Part shown: in pieces, positions 48,858 through 56,625 of the stretch
Position numbering within the stretch: the first letter of the stretch is position 1
Layout of the letters: every line of letters starts with the position of its first letter
DNA from: CAZVFH01 sp964626415
Lineage (GTDB): Bacteria > Patescibacteriota > UBA1384 > XYA2-FULL-43-10 > CAINNR01
NCBI GenBank assembly: GCA_964626415.1
Contig: CAZVFH010000002.1
Coordinates: forward strand, 1 to 56,625
Reading direction: 5' to 3'
DNA: 56,625 nucleotides
Translations under genes and position numbers: made by a program
Notes under the pieces: model-generated
Told to the model about the DNA's origin: nothing
Seen by the model: the letters and a program-made list of their open reading frames with translations, nothing else
Database searches by the model: none

Positions 48858-48897
48858 ACCTGCCTACTGGCGAGGCATGCTTGCAAGTATGAAAGTG
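48849..48897. repeat. Nested palindrome (family C arms with a B-like core)
   Basis: CACTTCTATACCTGCC ... GGCGAGGCATGC ... GTATGAAAGTG. Followed by the same GAAATTATCGGGGTA as the copy at 47936. Confidence 0.72.
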
Positions 48898-48911
48898 AAA
48901 TTATCGGGGTA

Positions 48912-48941
48912 TTGACAAGATAAGATAAGGTTTGATAAGAT
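48912..48941 (+). promoter_or_regulatory. Promoter of DUF3800-linked small RNA 2
   Basis: TTGACA (48912-48917), 18-bp spacer, TAAGAT (48936-48941). The spacer is almost the same as in the promoter at 48008. Confidence 0.72.
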
Positions 48942-48947
48942 TTAATT

Positions 48948-49077
48948 GAAGCATGCAATAATAGCTTGTGAAATGCTGAGGTGTTCCCCCGGAGCATCCG
49001 GGACTTAAGCCACAGATAACCATTTTGTAAGACGCTGCTTCAACAAAACACTCAATCTTTACGATTGGGTTTTTTGT
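48948..49077 (+). ncRNA. Candidate small RNA 2 facing a DUF3800 gene
   Basis: GAAGCA at the 5' end pairs with TGCTTC (49035-49040), enclosing CCCGG-AGCAT-CCGGG and further pairing. A terminator CAATC-TTTAC-GATTGGG with T run (49050-49077) lies within the last codons of the DUF3800 gene on the opposite strand, so the two transcripts overlap tail to tail. The body is unlike small RNA 1 although promoters and flanks are almost identical. Confidence 0.66.
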
Positions 49078-49744
49078 TTCTGAGCTTTGTCTCCCAATGT
49101 TCCTTAAATAACTCATCACCGCTGATGACATTATTTCTTAAAATGTCAAAACATTCACCAGACAAATCTTTTTTTTCATGATATCTTGCGAGTGCCCCAG
49201 AAATCCAATCTGCTATTTGAATGTTTGCATCAGTTGTAGAATCAATCATTTCAATTTGAATAATTGCTCCCTTTGGCAAAAGTGGCAGAAGTCGAGCGAT
49301 AAGCAATTCTTTGAACTCTGATCTTTTAATACCCTTTAAGTGTCGCTGGTCGCAAAAAACTCTGAATTCCAAGTCAGATGTTGGAGTATATAGTTCAAGT
49401 GTCTTACCAACGACATGAGTATAAAGTATTCCAGTATTTAACTTTCCATCTTTATGATAATCTTCCGGAATATTTTCTCTTTTGAGAAAAGTATAGTTTA
49501 TTCTTACATCAAGATTTGAAATCATATCTAATGTTTTCAATCTAAGTTCATCAGAAATTTTTACTTCCGAAAATTTTATTTCTGACTGATTTCTAAACTT
49601 TTTAGGGAATTTGTTTTTGTGCCACGATTTAAATTTTTTATTTGTTCTCCTGTAATCTCCGGTCGCAAAAGATCCAACAATAAAATATTGCTCATTATTG
49701 TGTTTCGAGAATTGTCCACTTTCATCTAGAAAAATATGTACCAT
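49052..49744 (-). CDS. DUF3800 protein
   Basis: The 230-residue protein starts HIFLDESGQFS (DESG, typical first acidic motif), has GSFATGDYRRTNKKFKSWHK in the first third and IQIADWISGALARYHEK near the end (the conserved Asp of ADxxA). The family is soluble and likely RNase H-like with acidic metal-binding residues, but no activity is established to my knowledge. The gene is paired with a small RNA on the opposite strand and is followed by the block's second, broken copy. Confidence 0.88.
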   Translation of the reverse strand: MVHIFLDESGQFSKHNNEQYFIVGSFATGDYRRTNKKFKSWHKNKFPKKFRNQSEIKFSEVKISDELRLKTLDMISNLDVRINYTFLKRENIPEDYHKDGKLNTGILYTHVVGKTLELYTPTSDLEFRVFCDQRHLKGIKRSEFKELLIARLLPLLPKGAIIQIEMIDSTTDANIQIADWISGALARYHEKKDLSGECFDILRNNVISGDELFKEHWETKLRNKKPNRKD

Positions 49745-49885
49745 AATTATTTACTCTTTAATAAAAAATTTTCTTTTCTGCAAAATAAAATTGACTTTTC
49801 CTACATAAATTGCTAATTCTAAGATAGAACATTGGGAGAGTAAACCTCTTAATGTTTGCACCCTACAATTAGGAGGTGAGTGGAG

Positions 49886-51427
49886 ATGGGAAGATATAAA
49901 GAGAGAGAAACGACAACTTTTCCTGATTCAATACTTCCACCCGAGATTGCTTATTACTCTTTTGAGATTGAGGATACGAAGACCGGTAAAGTTGGAGAAG
50001 GAGTCGGAGATACAAAAAAGCAAGCCAGAGATCTCGCCCGGGAAAATCTTGAATATAAGAATTGGGAGGATTCTATCCTGGGACGGGGTAGCACCGGCGG
50101 AGGTGGTGGTGGAGGTGCCAGCATTGATTCAGGCTGGGGAGAAGTATTGGGCTGGCTCGCGTTCCCGTTTATCTTCCTCATCTTTGTATGTTTTGCGCTT
50201 TTTATCCTGGACAAAGGTATCGAGCAAGTTGAGTCGGGAATTCAACGTATCGTCCCGAGATTTGAAACCAGGCAAAATCAAGCGGAACGAGGAAAAAGAG
50301 AATTGCAGCAAGATAAAGATTTCTTTACCGGCTCTGAAAGGCAACTCATCGTAACGGAAAACAAACCCGTTTTGCCTCAAGCGAGATTAGTGTTTTTAGC
50401 TGAAGGCAAGGACAAAAAGAAAAGAGTCACAAGAATCAACCCTGATGGTACTGGTCGAGCAGTCGCTACCAACATCTCGGTTAATCAATATAACGACAAG
50501 TATGACATGAAATGGATGCCAACAGGAAAAACATCGGGCAACAGCATGAGTCGTGCCTATCACTATCGGAGTAGTCCAGTACCCTCATCAAATGGAGAAA
50601 AACTAGCCTATTTTGAGGGCGAGACCGTTTCGTACCATTGGGGTACTTCATCGGACAGTGTAGGCCAAGTTGTTTTGAAGGATTTGGCAACCAAAACTGA
50701 AAAAAAGATCTCTGGTGCCTATTTTAAAAGCATGGGCACCATGACACCCCAGGCTTGGTCGCCAGACGGAAGTAAACTCGCTATCGGAGTGTATGCCAAG
50801 CGCGGTTACCAGGTTGTTCAGATAATTGATCTGGGTCGTCGAGGTAAGCGATATCTATTGAGTGTTCTTGGTAGAAATCCATCTTGGTCTCCGGATGGAA
50901 ACTGGATTGCCTTTGACTACAAAGGAGAGGTCTTCATCTTTGAAATAGGTGCTGTGGATCCAAAAACGATTAAGAGCCGACCATCGGACGGTCACTTTAC
51001 CGGAAGCGAAACATCTCCTATTGCTAGAAGTAATATAATAAGAATTGGCGCTGGCGAGAAACCTTTTTGGGAGAAGGGGACTTATTCTTCTAAAGCCACG
51101 CCCAAATCCGAATCTCAATCTACATCTAAGCTCAGGTCTTTATCCGCGCAAGGCATTAACATTACTACTCAAGGTGGTCAACGTGTTCAACAATCCTTTT
51201 GGCATTATTGTTGCACGGCTGACAACTATAACCCTGATGAGTGGCGGATTACCCCCAAATCTGTTTCTCGGACATTCGATGGGGGGAAGACCTGGTTAAT
51301 TATTTGGGAGCTAAAGGGGAATTCGCGGTACAGTATACGCCGTATGGAAGCCATGGATAGTCGATCTGAGGTAGAACTGCTGCCTCCAGGTGAACGAGAC
51401 ATATACCTCATCATAGATGAGCGTTGA
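49886..51427 (+). CDS. Membrane protein with PD40/WD40-like repeats, G+C-richer than neighbours
   Basis: The 513-residue protein has a cytoplasmic start (residues 1-85) with a poly-Gly stretch, one transmembrane helix (LAFPFIFLIFVCFALFILD, near 90-110), then an extracellular part with PD40 units of TolB type (AWSPDGSKLAIG, SWSPDGNWIAFDY). The C-terminal 110 residues contain WHYCCTAD and are of unknown type. AGGAGGTGAG precedes ATG 49886. Codon use and base content differ visibly from the A+T-rich neighbours, suggesting a recent arrival. Confidence 0.8.
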   Translation: MGRYKERETTTFPDSILPPEIAYYSFEIEDTKTGKVGEGVGDTKKQARDLARENLEYKNWEDSILGRGSTGGGGGGGASIDSGWGEVLGWLAFPFIFLIFVCFALFILDKGIEQVESGIQRIVPRFETRQNQAERGKRELQQDKDFFTGSERQLIVTENKPVLPQARLVFLAEGKDKKKRVTRINPDGTGRAVATNISVNQYNDKYDMKWMPTGKTSGNSMSRAYHYRSSPVPSSNGEKLAYFEGETVSYHWGTSSDSVGQVVLKDLATKTEKKISGAYFKSMGTMTPQAWSPDGSKLAIGVYAKRGYQVVQIIDLGRRGKRYLLSVLGRNPSWSPDGNWIAFDYKGEVFIFEIGAVDPKTIKSRPSDGHFTGSETSPIARSNIIRIGAGEKPFWEKGTYSSKATPKSESQSTSKLRSLSAQGINITTQGGQRVQQSFWHYCCTADNYNPDEWRITPKSVSRTFDGGKTWLIIWELKGNSRYSIRRMEAMDSRSEVELLPPGERDIYLIIDER

Positions 51428-51496
51428 ATCTAATCCTATCTCGCCCCGCAGGGCAACTGCTCCGATTCAATCGGACTACAACAAAACCTTGCGGGC

Positions 51497-51700
51497 TTAC
51501 CCGCCGAAGCTTTTAGCCAAGGCGGACTTTTTTTCTTGTATTGCGAGGGAGGAAAGGCGGGAAAAGAAAAGAGGGGAACACTCCCTGCCTGAAAGATAGG
51601 CCAGAATTGTCTGTCCTCCCGCTAATTTGACCATAAAAGTCGAGTTTGGTAAAGCTTCTTCAACAATACCTTCGACCTCGACAACATCTTTATTTGTCAT
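51497..51700 (-). pseudogene. Truncated infA (IF-1) fused to repeat sequence
   Basis: MTNKDVVEVEGIVEEALPN, then FMVKLAGGQTILAYLSGR, matches the first 38 residues of IF-1. The remaining half (KNFIRILPGDKV ... RGRI in relatives) is replaced by unrelated residues derived partly from a palindromic repeat (51500-51526). TTGATT, 17-bp spacer and TACGAT (51710-51738) form a promoter close to the ATG. A complete infA is presumably elsewhere. Confidence 0.78.
51500..51526. repeat. Palindromic repeat at the truncated infA
   Basis: CCCGCCGAAGCTTTTAGCCA then AGGCGGA: CCGCC faces GGCGG around AAGCTTTTAGC. It forms the last codons of the truncated frame. Confidence 0.6.
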
Positions 51701-51785
51701 ACATCTAAAATCGTAACATAATGACGCTTGCAAATCAACAGATTCTTAAGATTTTTCTATTTCAGTCAATTAATTCTAATAAAAA

Positions 51786-51881
51786 AAAACCTTGACCCAC
51801 GCACCACTCGTTTTTATAAATAACACGACGGATTTCCTTTTTTTGAAAGATCGCAATTTTGTTGATAATTTCTTCGGTCAT
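51786..51881 (-). pseudogene. N-terminal remnant of a BRO-N/antirepressor-like gene
   Basis: From ATG 51881, after AGGAGG, the frame reads MTEEIINKIAIFQKKEIRRV then IYKNEW, the typical start of BRO-N domain proteins, where WWFSVVD would follow. The homology ends after KNEWC and the gene is gone. Confidence 0.65.
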
Positions 51882-51900
51882 CGTCCTCCTAAAATCCCCA

Positions 51901-52338
51901 TTACTTTATTCTTCTCGCTGATTCACGATCGAGATCGCGTTCTTTTATTAGCTCCCGTTTGTCATATTTTTTTTTGCCGCGGGAGAGGGCAATTTGGAGT
52001 TTGGCTCGATTTTTTTTGAAATAAATTTTGGTCGGAATTATTGTCAGTCCCTTTTCCTCCGATTTAGCAAAAAGTTTTTCAATTTCATTTTTATGTAAAA
52101 GCAATTTTCGTGATCGTTGTTGATCGCCACCTAGAATACTAATTACTCCGCCAAGCCAAAAAACTTCGCCGCCAATAATTTTGACATGCGATGATGTGAG
52201 GTTAACTTTACCGGCCCGAACCGCTTTAATTTCATCGCCAGTTAGAACAATTCCGGCTTCAAAATTATCCAAAAAAGTATAGTTGAATCTGGCCTTTCGG
52301 TTTTCAAGTCGAGTCGGTTTTTTAATTTTTTTAGCCAT
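51901..52338 (-). CDS. smpB: SsrA-binding protein
   Basis: SmpB delivers tmRNA to stalled ribosomes. The 145-residue protein has NRKARFNYTFLDNFEAGIVL, GDEIKAVRAGKVNL, and a basic C-terminal tail (KKKYDKRELIKERD). ATG 52338 overlaps the permease gene end by eight bases, as in many compact genomes; a longer frame from 52380 lies inside that gene and is rejected. It is the partner of the tmRNA at 37.8 kb. Confidence 0.96.
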   Translation of the reverse strand: MAKKIKKPTRLENRKARFNYTFLDNFEAGIVLTGDEIKAVRAGKVNLTSSHVKIIGGEVFWLGGVISILGGDQQRSRKLLLHKNEIEKLFAKSEEKGLTIIPTKIYFKKNRAKLQIALSRGKKKYDKRELIKERDLDRESARRIK

Positions 52339-53344
52339 TTTTTGAAAAAATCTTGCTGATCGTTGGCCATTCGACAACAACGACCGAGAGAGATGCCGCT
52401 AACGGAATTGAGAGAACAGCGCCAACTATCCCAAATATTTTAGCGCCAATTAAAAGCGAGAGAATAATGACAACCGGTGAAATTCCGACGGCTTTTTGCA
52501 TAATTTTTGGCACCAAAAAAGTATTTTCCAACATTTGAACCGCCAAAAATAAGATTACGACAAAGAGCGCTTTCCATGGGGAAATTGTCAGAGCGATGAG
52601 AGCAGAAATCACTCCTGCGATAAAAGGTCCGATTGTTGGAATAAATTCCAGAAGTCCGGCAATTATCGCTAAAATTAAGGCATACGGCACTCCGATAATT
52701 GAAAGCCCGATATAATCAACAACAAATATCGAAAGCGCAAGAAGTATTTGTCCGCGAAACCATGAGCCAACTTTGGCAGCAATTTTGTTTATTACGACAA
52801 TAGCATCATCCTTGTGCTCCGGAGAAAAAATCGATGAAATATACTTTTTAACGCTCTCTTCGTCAATTAAAATATAAAAAGTTAAGACCAAAATCATAAT
52901 CACGGCGAAAATTGCTGAAATAATTCCGGATGTTACAGAATAGATATTTGCCGTCAGCGAGCCAAGATTTGAAGCAATACTCTCCAATGAGCTTTTAATT
53001 TCATTTTGGTATTGACGCAAAGAATCAAAGTTTAAGGTGTTTAAATAAATGGGGATACTATTAGCAAGCTCGGCGGTTTGATTGACCAGTGGAGGAATAA
53101 TGATATAGAATATCGCCACAATGGCTAAAAATAAAATCATAAATAAAGCAATAATAGAAAGTACTCTACCAAGATATTTTTGCCAGCTTTTAACAACCGG
53201 CGAAAATGTTGCCGCCAAAATTAAAACAATAAAAAACATTGCAACAACATCCTTGACCAGAAATAAAACATAAAAAGCGATTGCGACCAAAAAGAAGCGA
53301 ACGATCGTCCAGGTTGAAATGTCAAATTTCATTTTTTCATTCAT
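52331..53344 (-). CDS. AI-2E family transporter (PerM-like permease)
   Basis: The 337-residue membrane protein has about eight helices: two pairs at the N-terminus (residues 10-85), a long loop, and four more from 150. IPTIGPFIAGVISALIALTI and LENTFLVPKIMQKAVGI are typical of the AI-2E/UPF0118 family. Substrates range from signalling molecules to ions; none can be assigned here. Overlap with smpB suggests co-transcription. Confidence 0.92.
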   Translation of the reverse strand: MNEKMKFDISTWTIVRFFLVAIAFYVLFLVKDVVAMFFIVLILAATFSPVVKSWQKYLGRVLSIIALFMILFLAIVAIFYIIIPPLVNQTAELANSIPIYLNTLNFDSLRQYQNEIKSSLESIASNLGSLTANIYSVTSGIISAIFAVIMILVLTFYILIDEESVKKYISSIFSPEHKDDAIVVINKIAAKVGSWFRGQILLALSIFVVDYIGLSIIGVPYALILAIIAGLLEFIPTIGPFIAGVISALIALTISPWKALFVVILFLAVQMLENTFLVPKIMQKAVGISPVVIILSLLIGAKIFGIVGAVLSIPLAASLSVVVVEWPTISKIFSKNG

Positions 53345-53370
53345 ACTTTCTCCTTTTTAACTGCGCTGAT

Positions 53371-53415
53371 TCCTGCCTGCCGGACTTCGATGAGCTCAGT
53401 CGAATCGCAGGCAGG
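53371..53415. repeat. Palindromic element, family B
   Basis: CCTGCCTGCCGGACTTCGAT then GAGCTCAGTCGAATCGCAGG and CAGG. It is the free form of the element nested in miaB. The flanks carry degenerate CGCTGAT repeats, and no gene lies in 53345-53534. Confidence 0.75.
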
Positions 53416-53534
53416 TTTTACGCAGAATTAACGCTGATAAATCAATACTCACCTCGCACTTTTTTATTCTATCTAGATATTAGCACAAATTTACGCTATA
53501 ATAAAGCAAGTTCGGGGATTTGTCAAAATTTTGT

Positions 53535-53610
53535 CGGAGTGTGGCCTAATTGGTAAGGCACACGATTCGGGTTCGTGAGATTCCGGGTTCGAGTCCCGGC
53601 ACTCCGACCA
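53535..53610 (+). tRNA. tRNA-Pro (anticodon CGG)
   Basis: Acceptor CGGAGTG/CACTCCG, anticodon arm CACGA-TTCGGGT-TCGTG (CGG), T arm CCGGG-TTCGAGT-CCCGG, CCA encoded at 53608. Confidence 0.93.
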
Positions 53611-53650
53611 ATTATTGCACGTCCCGATGGACATCGGGAAGGTCGACGGT

Positions 53651-53683
53651 TTCCGCCTCGGCTACGCCTTTGGCGAGACGGGC
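53651..53683. repeat. Palindromic element, family A
   Basis: TTCCGCCTCGGCTACGCCTT then TGGCGAGACGGGC. It is intergenic, between two tRNAs. Confidence 0.7.
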
Positions 53684-53704
53684 AAATCCGCCATCCCCGA
53701 CCAA

Positions 53705-53780
53705 GCCCTTGTAGCTCAGTGGACAGAGCGCCGCCGTCCTAAGGCGGGCGTCGCAGGTTCGATTCCTGCCAAGGGTACCA
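53705..53780 (+). tRNA. tRNA-Arg (anticodon CCT)
   Basis: Acceptor GCCCTTG/CAAGGGT (first pair G-T), D arm GCTC/GAGC, anticodon arm CCGCC-GTCCTAA-GGCGG (CCT), T arm GCAGG-TTCGATT-CCTGC, CCA encoded. Confidence 0.92.
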
Positions 53781-53860
53781 TTCGACTCTCCGCCAACTGC
53801 GGATCACTCATGGCGAGCCGACAGAAATTTTCAATTTAAAAAATCATATTTCTTCTTTCG

Positions 53861-53900
53861 TTTGAAAAATTCGGCTCTGAGCATAGTCGATGAGCCGAAT
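53861..53900. repeat. Inverted repeat beside the scaffold gap
   Basis: TTTGAAAAATTCGGCTC and its complement flank a TGAGCATAGTCGA loop. Such a palindrome next to the gap may have caused the assembly break. Confidence 0.75.
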
Positions 53901-53929
53901 TTTTCAAAATATGTTTTTGTTTTTTGTTT

Positions 53930-54029
53930 NNNNNNNNNNNNNNNNNNNNNNNNNNNNNNNNNNNNNNNNNNNNNNNNNNNNNNNNNNNNNNNNNNNNNNN
54001 NNNNNNNNNNNNNNNNNNNNNNNNNNNNN
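53930..54029. other. Assembly gap of 100 N
   Basis: Exactly 100 undetermined bases, the conventional size for a gap of unknown length. Order and orientation across it rest on scaffolding only. Confidence 0.99.
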
Positions 54030-54247
54030 GCGGCAATTTTTATTTTTTGCCCCGTTCGCGGATTAACTCCGGCTCTTGCCTTTCTCTTTCCGATGTCAAA
54101 AGTCCCAAAACCGGTAAGCGTTACCTTCCCGCCCTTTTTCAATTCGCGAGAAATCAGCTCAATTGCGACGTCAATTCCAACCGCCGCTTCCCGCCTTGAG
54201 AGTCCGGTTTTTTTCGCCACTCTCTCGATCAGTTCGCTTTTGTTCAT
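54030..54247 (-). CDS. HU-family DNA-binding protein, 3' part lost in the gap
   Basis: The first 72 residues are clear: MNKSELIERVAKKTGLSRRE, AAVGIDVAIELISRELKKGG, VTLTGFGTF, and RKARAGVNPRTGQKI (the start of the DNA-binding arm). About 20 C-terminal residues are hidden in the gap. The residues on the far side of the gap do not look like HU. HU bends and compacts DNA. ATG 54247 follows a GGAG site. Confidence 0.94.
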
Positions 54248-54272
54248 AATCTCCTTTCACCACCTCCAAATT

Positions 54273-55076
54273 TTATTCTGTTGGACTATACAATTTAGAA
54301 ATTTTTTTAAGACCAAGACAAATTTTCTTTTCTGGGTCTATATCAATTACAATTGCGTTGAAAATTGTCTCTCCACTTGCTACTTTATGCGATCCTGGCA
54401 TTTGTGTCAAGAACTTTTTGATGATGATATCTTTCTCGACTCCTAAAATTGAGTCAACAGGACCAGTCATTCCGATATCAGTAATGTATCCGGTTCCTTT
54501 TGGCAATATCACTTCGTCGGTGGTCTGTATGTGGGTATGCGTGCCGATTATTATGGAAACAGAACCGTCGAGATAGCGGCCAAAGGCAACTTTTTCCGAT
54601 GTTGCCTCGGCATGAAAATCAATCAAAATCGGAATATCTTTATTTTTTTCGGCAATTTCTTTAGCCATTGCAAAAGGGTCAGTAAGATCTTCCTTCATAA
54701 AAACTCTGCCCTGCAAATTGCAAACTAAAATCTTTTTGCCTAATTTTTCCAAAATTTCCCTGCCATGACCGGGAACATCCTCGGGATAATTTTCCGGGCG
54801 TAATATCATTACATTCTTGTCATCAAGATACTCGATAATGTCTTTATTTTTCCAAATATGATTCCCTGAAGTGAATAAATCAACTCCGGCCTGGCGAATT
54901 TCATTATAAGTTTCGAATGTCATGCCGCTTCCAGCAGCTAAATTTTCACCATTTGCAATTGTAAAATCAATCCCCTCTTCGGAGATAATTCCCGGCAAAA
55001 ATTCCTTGACCGCCGCCCTTCCCGGCCGGCCGACAATATCGCCGATGAATAAAATTTTTATTACACTGCGTTCCAT
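54273..55076 (-). CDS. YmdB-family metallophosphoesterase
   Basis: The 267-residue protein has LFIGDIVGRPGR (near residue 10), NGEN (near 42), SGNHIWKN (near 70), DFHAEATSEK and GTHTHIQTTD, the metal ligands of the YmdB/TIGR00282 family, which hydrolyses 2',3'-cyclic nucleotides. In many bacteria it is encoded directly after rny, as here, and works in RNA turnover and developmental decisions. Confidence 0.95.
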   Translation of the reverse strand: MERSVIKILFIGDIVGRPGRAAVKEFLPGIISEEGIDFTIANGENLAAGSGMTFETYNEIRQAGVDLFTSGNHIWKNKDIIEYLDDKNVMILRPENYPEDVPGHGREILEKLGKKILVCNLQGRVFMKEDLTDPFAMAKEIAEKNKDIPILIDFHAEATSEKVAFGRYLDGSVSIIIGTHTHIQTTDEVILPKGTGYITDIGMTGPVDSILGVEKDIIIKKFLTQMPGSHKVASGETIFNAIVIDIDPEKKICLGLKKISKLYSPTE

Positions 55077-55094
55077 AAAAATTTATTAAGTTGA

Positions 55095-55172
55095 AATTCA
55101 AACGCTGATCTTTTACGCTGATAAACGCTGATTTTCCGCTTATCTGCGTTAATCTGCGAAGTAAATCAGTGT
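55095..55172. repeat. CGCTGAT-type degenerate tandem repeat
   Basis: ACGCTGAT occurs three times with variants, plus TCTGCGTTAATCTGCG, in the ymdB-rny spacer. Related units lie at 53352-53445 and 31545-31580. Confidence 0.55.
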
Positions 55173-55192
55173 AAGAATCTCAATTTTTTCTT

Positions 55193-56625
55193 TTACTTCG
55201 CAAATTCCATCGCCCTTATCTCCCGAATAACATTAACTTTAATCTGTCCAGGATATTGCATTTCGGCTTCGATTTTTTTCGCAATTTCTTTTGACATCTT
55301 TTCTGCCCCAAGATCATCAATTTCCGCCGGAATAACAATCACTCGAACCTCGCGACCGGCCTGAATTGCAAATGACTTTTCAACACCGGGAAATGTATTT
55401 GAAATTGTCTCCAGATCTCGTAGACGTTTTATGTATGTTTCCAGTGATTCGCGACGAGCACCCGGACGAGCAGATGAGATCGCATCAGCCGCCTGAACAA
55501 TTGCCGCTTCAACCGATTTAATTTCAATATCCTCATGATGCGCTTCAATTGCATGAACAATATTTGCGTCAATTTTATATTTTCTGGCGATATCAGCAGA
55601 AATCACGGCGTGATTTCCAGGCACGTCTTGATCAACGGCTTTTCCAAGATCATGTAAAAGTCCAGCCGTTTTTGCAACTCGAACGTCGGCACCCAACTCT
55701 TCAGCCAAAAGACCTGAAAGCATTGCAACTTCAACCGAATGCATAAGCTGATTTTGACCGTAAGAAGTTCGATATTTTAAGCGCCCAAGAACTTTAATTA
55801 TTTCTGGAACAAGTCCAGCGACACCAACTTCGTAAGCCGCTTCATCGCCAGAACGTTTAATATCTTCGGCCACCTCTTTTTTTGCTTTTTCATAAACTTC
55901 TTCAATACGTGTCGGATTTATTCGACCGTCAGTGACTAATTTTTCCAAAGATACCTTTGCTAGCGCCCGTCTCAAAGGATCAAAAGAAGAAAGAACTACA
56001 ACTTCCGGCGTGTCATCAATCACAAGATCAACACCGGTAACTTTTTCGAAGGCCTGAATATTTCGTCCTTCACGACCGATGATTCGGCCTTTCATTTCGT
56101 CCGAAGGAATATCAACAGAAGAAATTGTAGTTTCCGCGGTGAATTCCGGAGCCAGTCGTTGTATCGCCGAAGCAATAATTTGTCTGGCTTTTGTGTCTGC
56201 TTCTTCTTTGACGAAAGTATTTACCTCTTTTATTTTTTTTACTAATTCTTCCTTTCCCTCTTTTTCCGCCAAATTCAAAAGAACTTCTTTCGCCTGTTCT
56301 TTGTCCATTTTAGCGATTCTCTCAAGTGATTCTTCTTGTTTTGTTCGCAAATCACGCAAAGTTTGCTTTAAATCCTCGGCTTCTTCTCGCTTTTTTAACA
56401 GATTTTTTCGCTCCAATTCTAACTGATCATACTTTTTATCAAGTCCAATCTCTCGTCCGCGTAAAGACCGCTCAAGTTCAGTGAGCTCTTTTTCCCTTGG
56501 CGCAAACTCTTTTTTAATCTCTTCTTTGGCTTTTAGCGCTTCATCTTTGGCAGTAACTAGAATCTCTTTGCTCTCTGATCTTGCATCAGAGATAATCTTT
56601 TCTGCCTTTGATTTCGCGCCGTCAA
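55193..56625 (-). CDS. rny: Ribonuclease Y, N-terminus beyond the window
   Basis: The frame is open to the right edge; an internal ATG at 56416 is not the true start, because the coiled coil continues upstream (AEKIISDARSESKEI, REKELTELERSLRGRE). The rest shows the KH domain (GRIIGREGRNIQAFE), the HD domain (LLHDLGKAVD, near the centre, and EAHHEDIE) and the conserved C-terminal domain ending REIRAMEFAK. RNase Y is the membrane-anchored endonuclease that starts mRNA decay; its transmembrane helix should lie just outside the window. Confidence 0.96.
   Translation of the reverse strand, partial: DGAKSKAEKIISDARSESKEILVTAKDEALKAKEEIKKEFAPREKELTELERSLRGREIGLDKKYDQLELERKNLLKKREEAEDLKQTLRDLRTKQEESLERIAKMDKEQAKEVLLNLAEKEGKEELVKKIKEVNTFVKEEADTKARQIIASAIQRLAPEFTAETTISSVDIPSDEMKGRIIGREGRNIQAFEKVTGVDLVIDDTPEVVVLSSFDPLRRALAKVSLEKLVTDGRINPTRIEEVYEKAKKEVAEDIKRSGDEAAYEVGVAGLVPEIIKVLGRLKYRTSYGQNQLMHSVEVAMLSGLLAEELGADVRVAKTAGLLHDLGKAVDQDVPGNHAVISADIARKYKIDANIVHAIEAHHEDIEIKSVEAAIVQAADAISSARPGARRESLETYIKRLRDLETISNTFPGVEKSFAIQAGREVRVIVIPAEIDDLGAEKMSKEIAKKIEAEMQYPGQIKVNVIREIRAMEFAK

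Noticed and set aside
49886..51881. Prophage remnant
   Set aside because: Only one BRO-N fragment points that way; there is no integrase, capsid, or lysis gene.
53831..53929. C-terminus of HU on the left side of the gap
   Set aside because: The residues there (YFEKFGSS and following) come from a palindrome and do not match HU.

Overview
The window looks like a scaffold piece from a reduced, A+T-rich bacterial genome, most likely a Candidate Phyla Radiation (Patescibacteria) organism recovered by metagenomics. The evidence is compact housekeeping proteins (ThrRS without a TGS domain, MiaB-type enzyme without a TRAM domain, an rpsP-khpA-trmD run without rimM), a peptide deformylase fused to methionyl-tRNA formyltransferase, many small membrane proteins, and a 100-N scaffold gap. 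The standard code fits: no UGA has to be read through. The lineage is an inference; no rRNA is present.

Layout. 0-5 kb: a truncated ABC ATPase, an orphan RNA, an RRM protein, a broken and an intact tRNA-Gln flanking a GIY-YIG gene, a ZIP transporter, an expanded RNase P RNA with a second orphan RNA just upstream, and an HTH-Hsp20 fusion behind a palindromic operator. 5-31 kb: mostly housekeeping genes, namely thrS, a shortened dihydroorotase, miaB-like, purN, an HD hydrolase, rplY, uvrB, trmD/khpA/rpsP/def-fmt/galE, priA/memo-like, der, lepB facing lgt-traR-lspA, rplT/rpmI/infC, a bactofilin and uvrA. Four more orphan RNAs or leaders lie between these genes. 31-43 kb: accessory content, with hicBA, small membrane and secreted proteins, a matrixin-like protease, tmRNA, galK, queH, a sortase beside an LPETG protein, and a DUF433/DUF5615 pair. 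43-50 kb: a defence-like block of a Panacea antitoxin/RelE-like toxin, an HNH-like protein, a one-polypeptide restriction-modification enzyme, and two DUF3800 genes each facing a small RNA. 50-56.6 kb: a G+C-richer PD40 membrane protein, debris of infA and a BRO-N gene, then smpB, an AI-2E permease, tRNA-Pro, tRNA-Arg, HU (cut by the gap), ymdB and rny (cut by the window edge).

Two themes stand out. First, eight loci look like stand-alone structured RNAs or long structured leaders: each has a recognisable promoter and strong helices, most have an intrinsic terminator, and none matches a family I can name with confidence; two are coupled to DUF3800 genes. Second, several families of short palindromic elements are scattered through the window, sometimes nested in one another, and several sit in frame inside conserved genes (uvrB, priA, miaB, queH, the traR-like gene), in a tRNA, or at the truncated ends of genes. 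They resemble in behaviour the palindromic elements known from Rickettsia.
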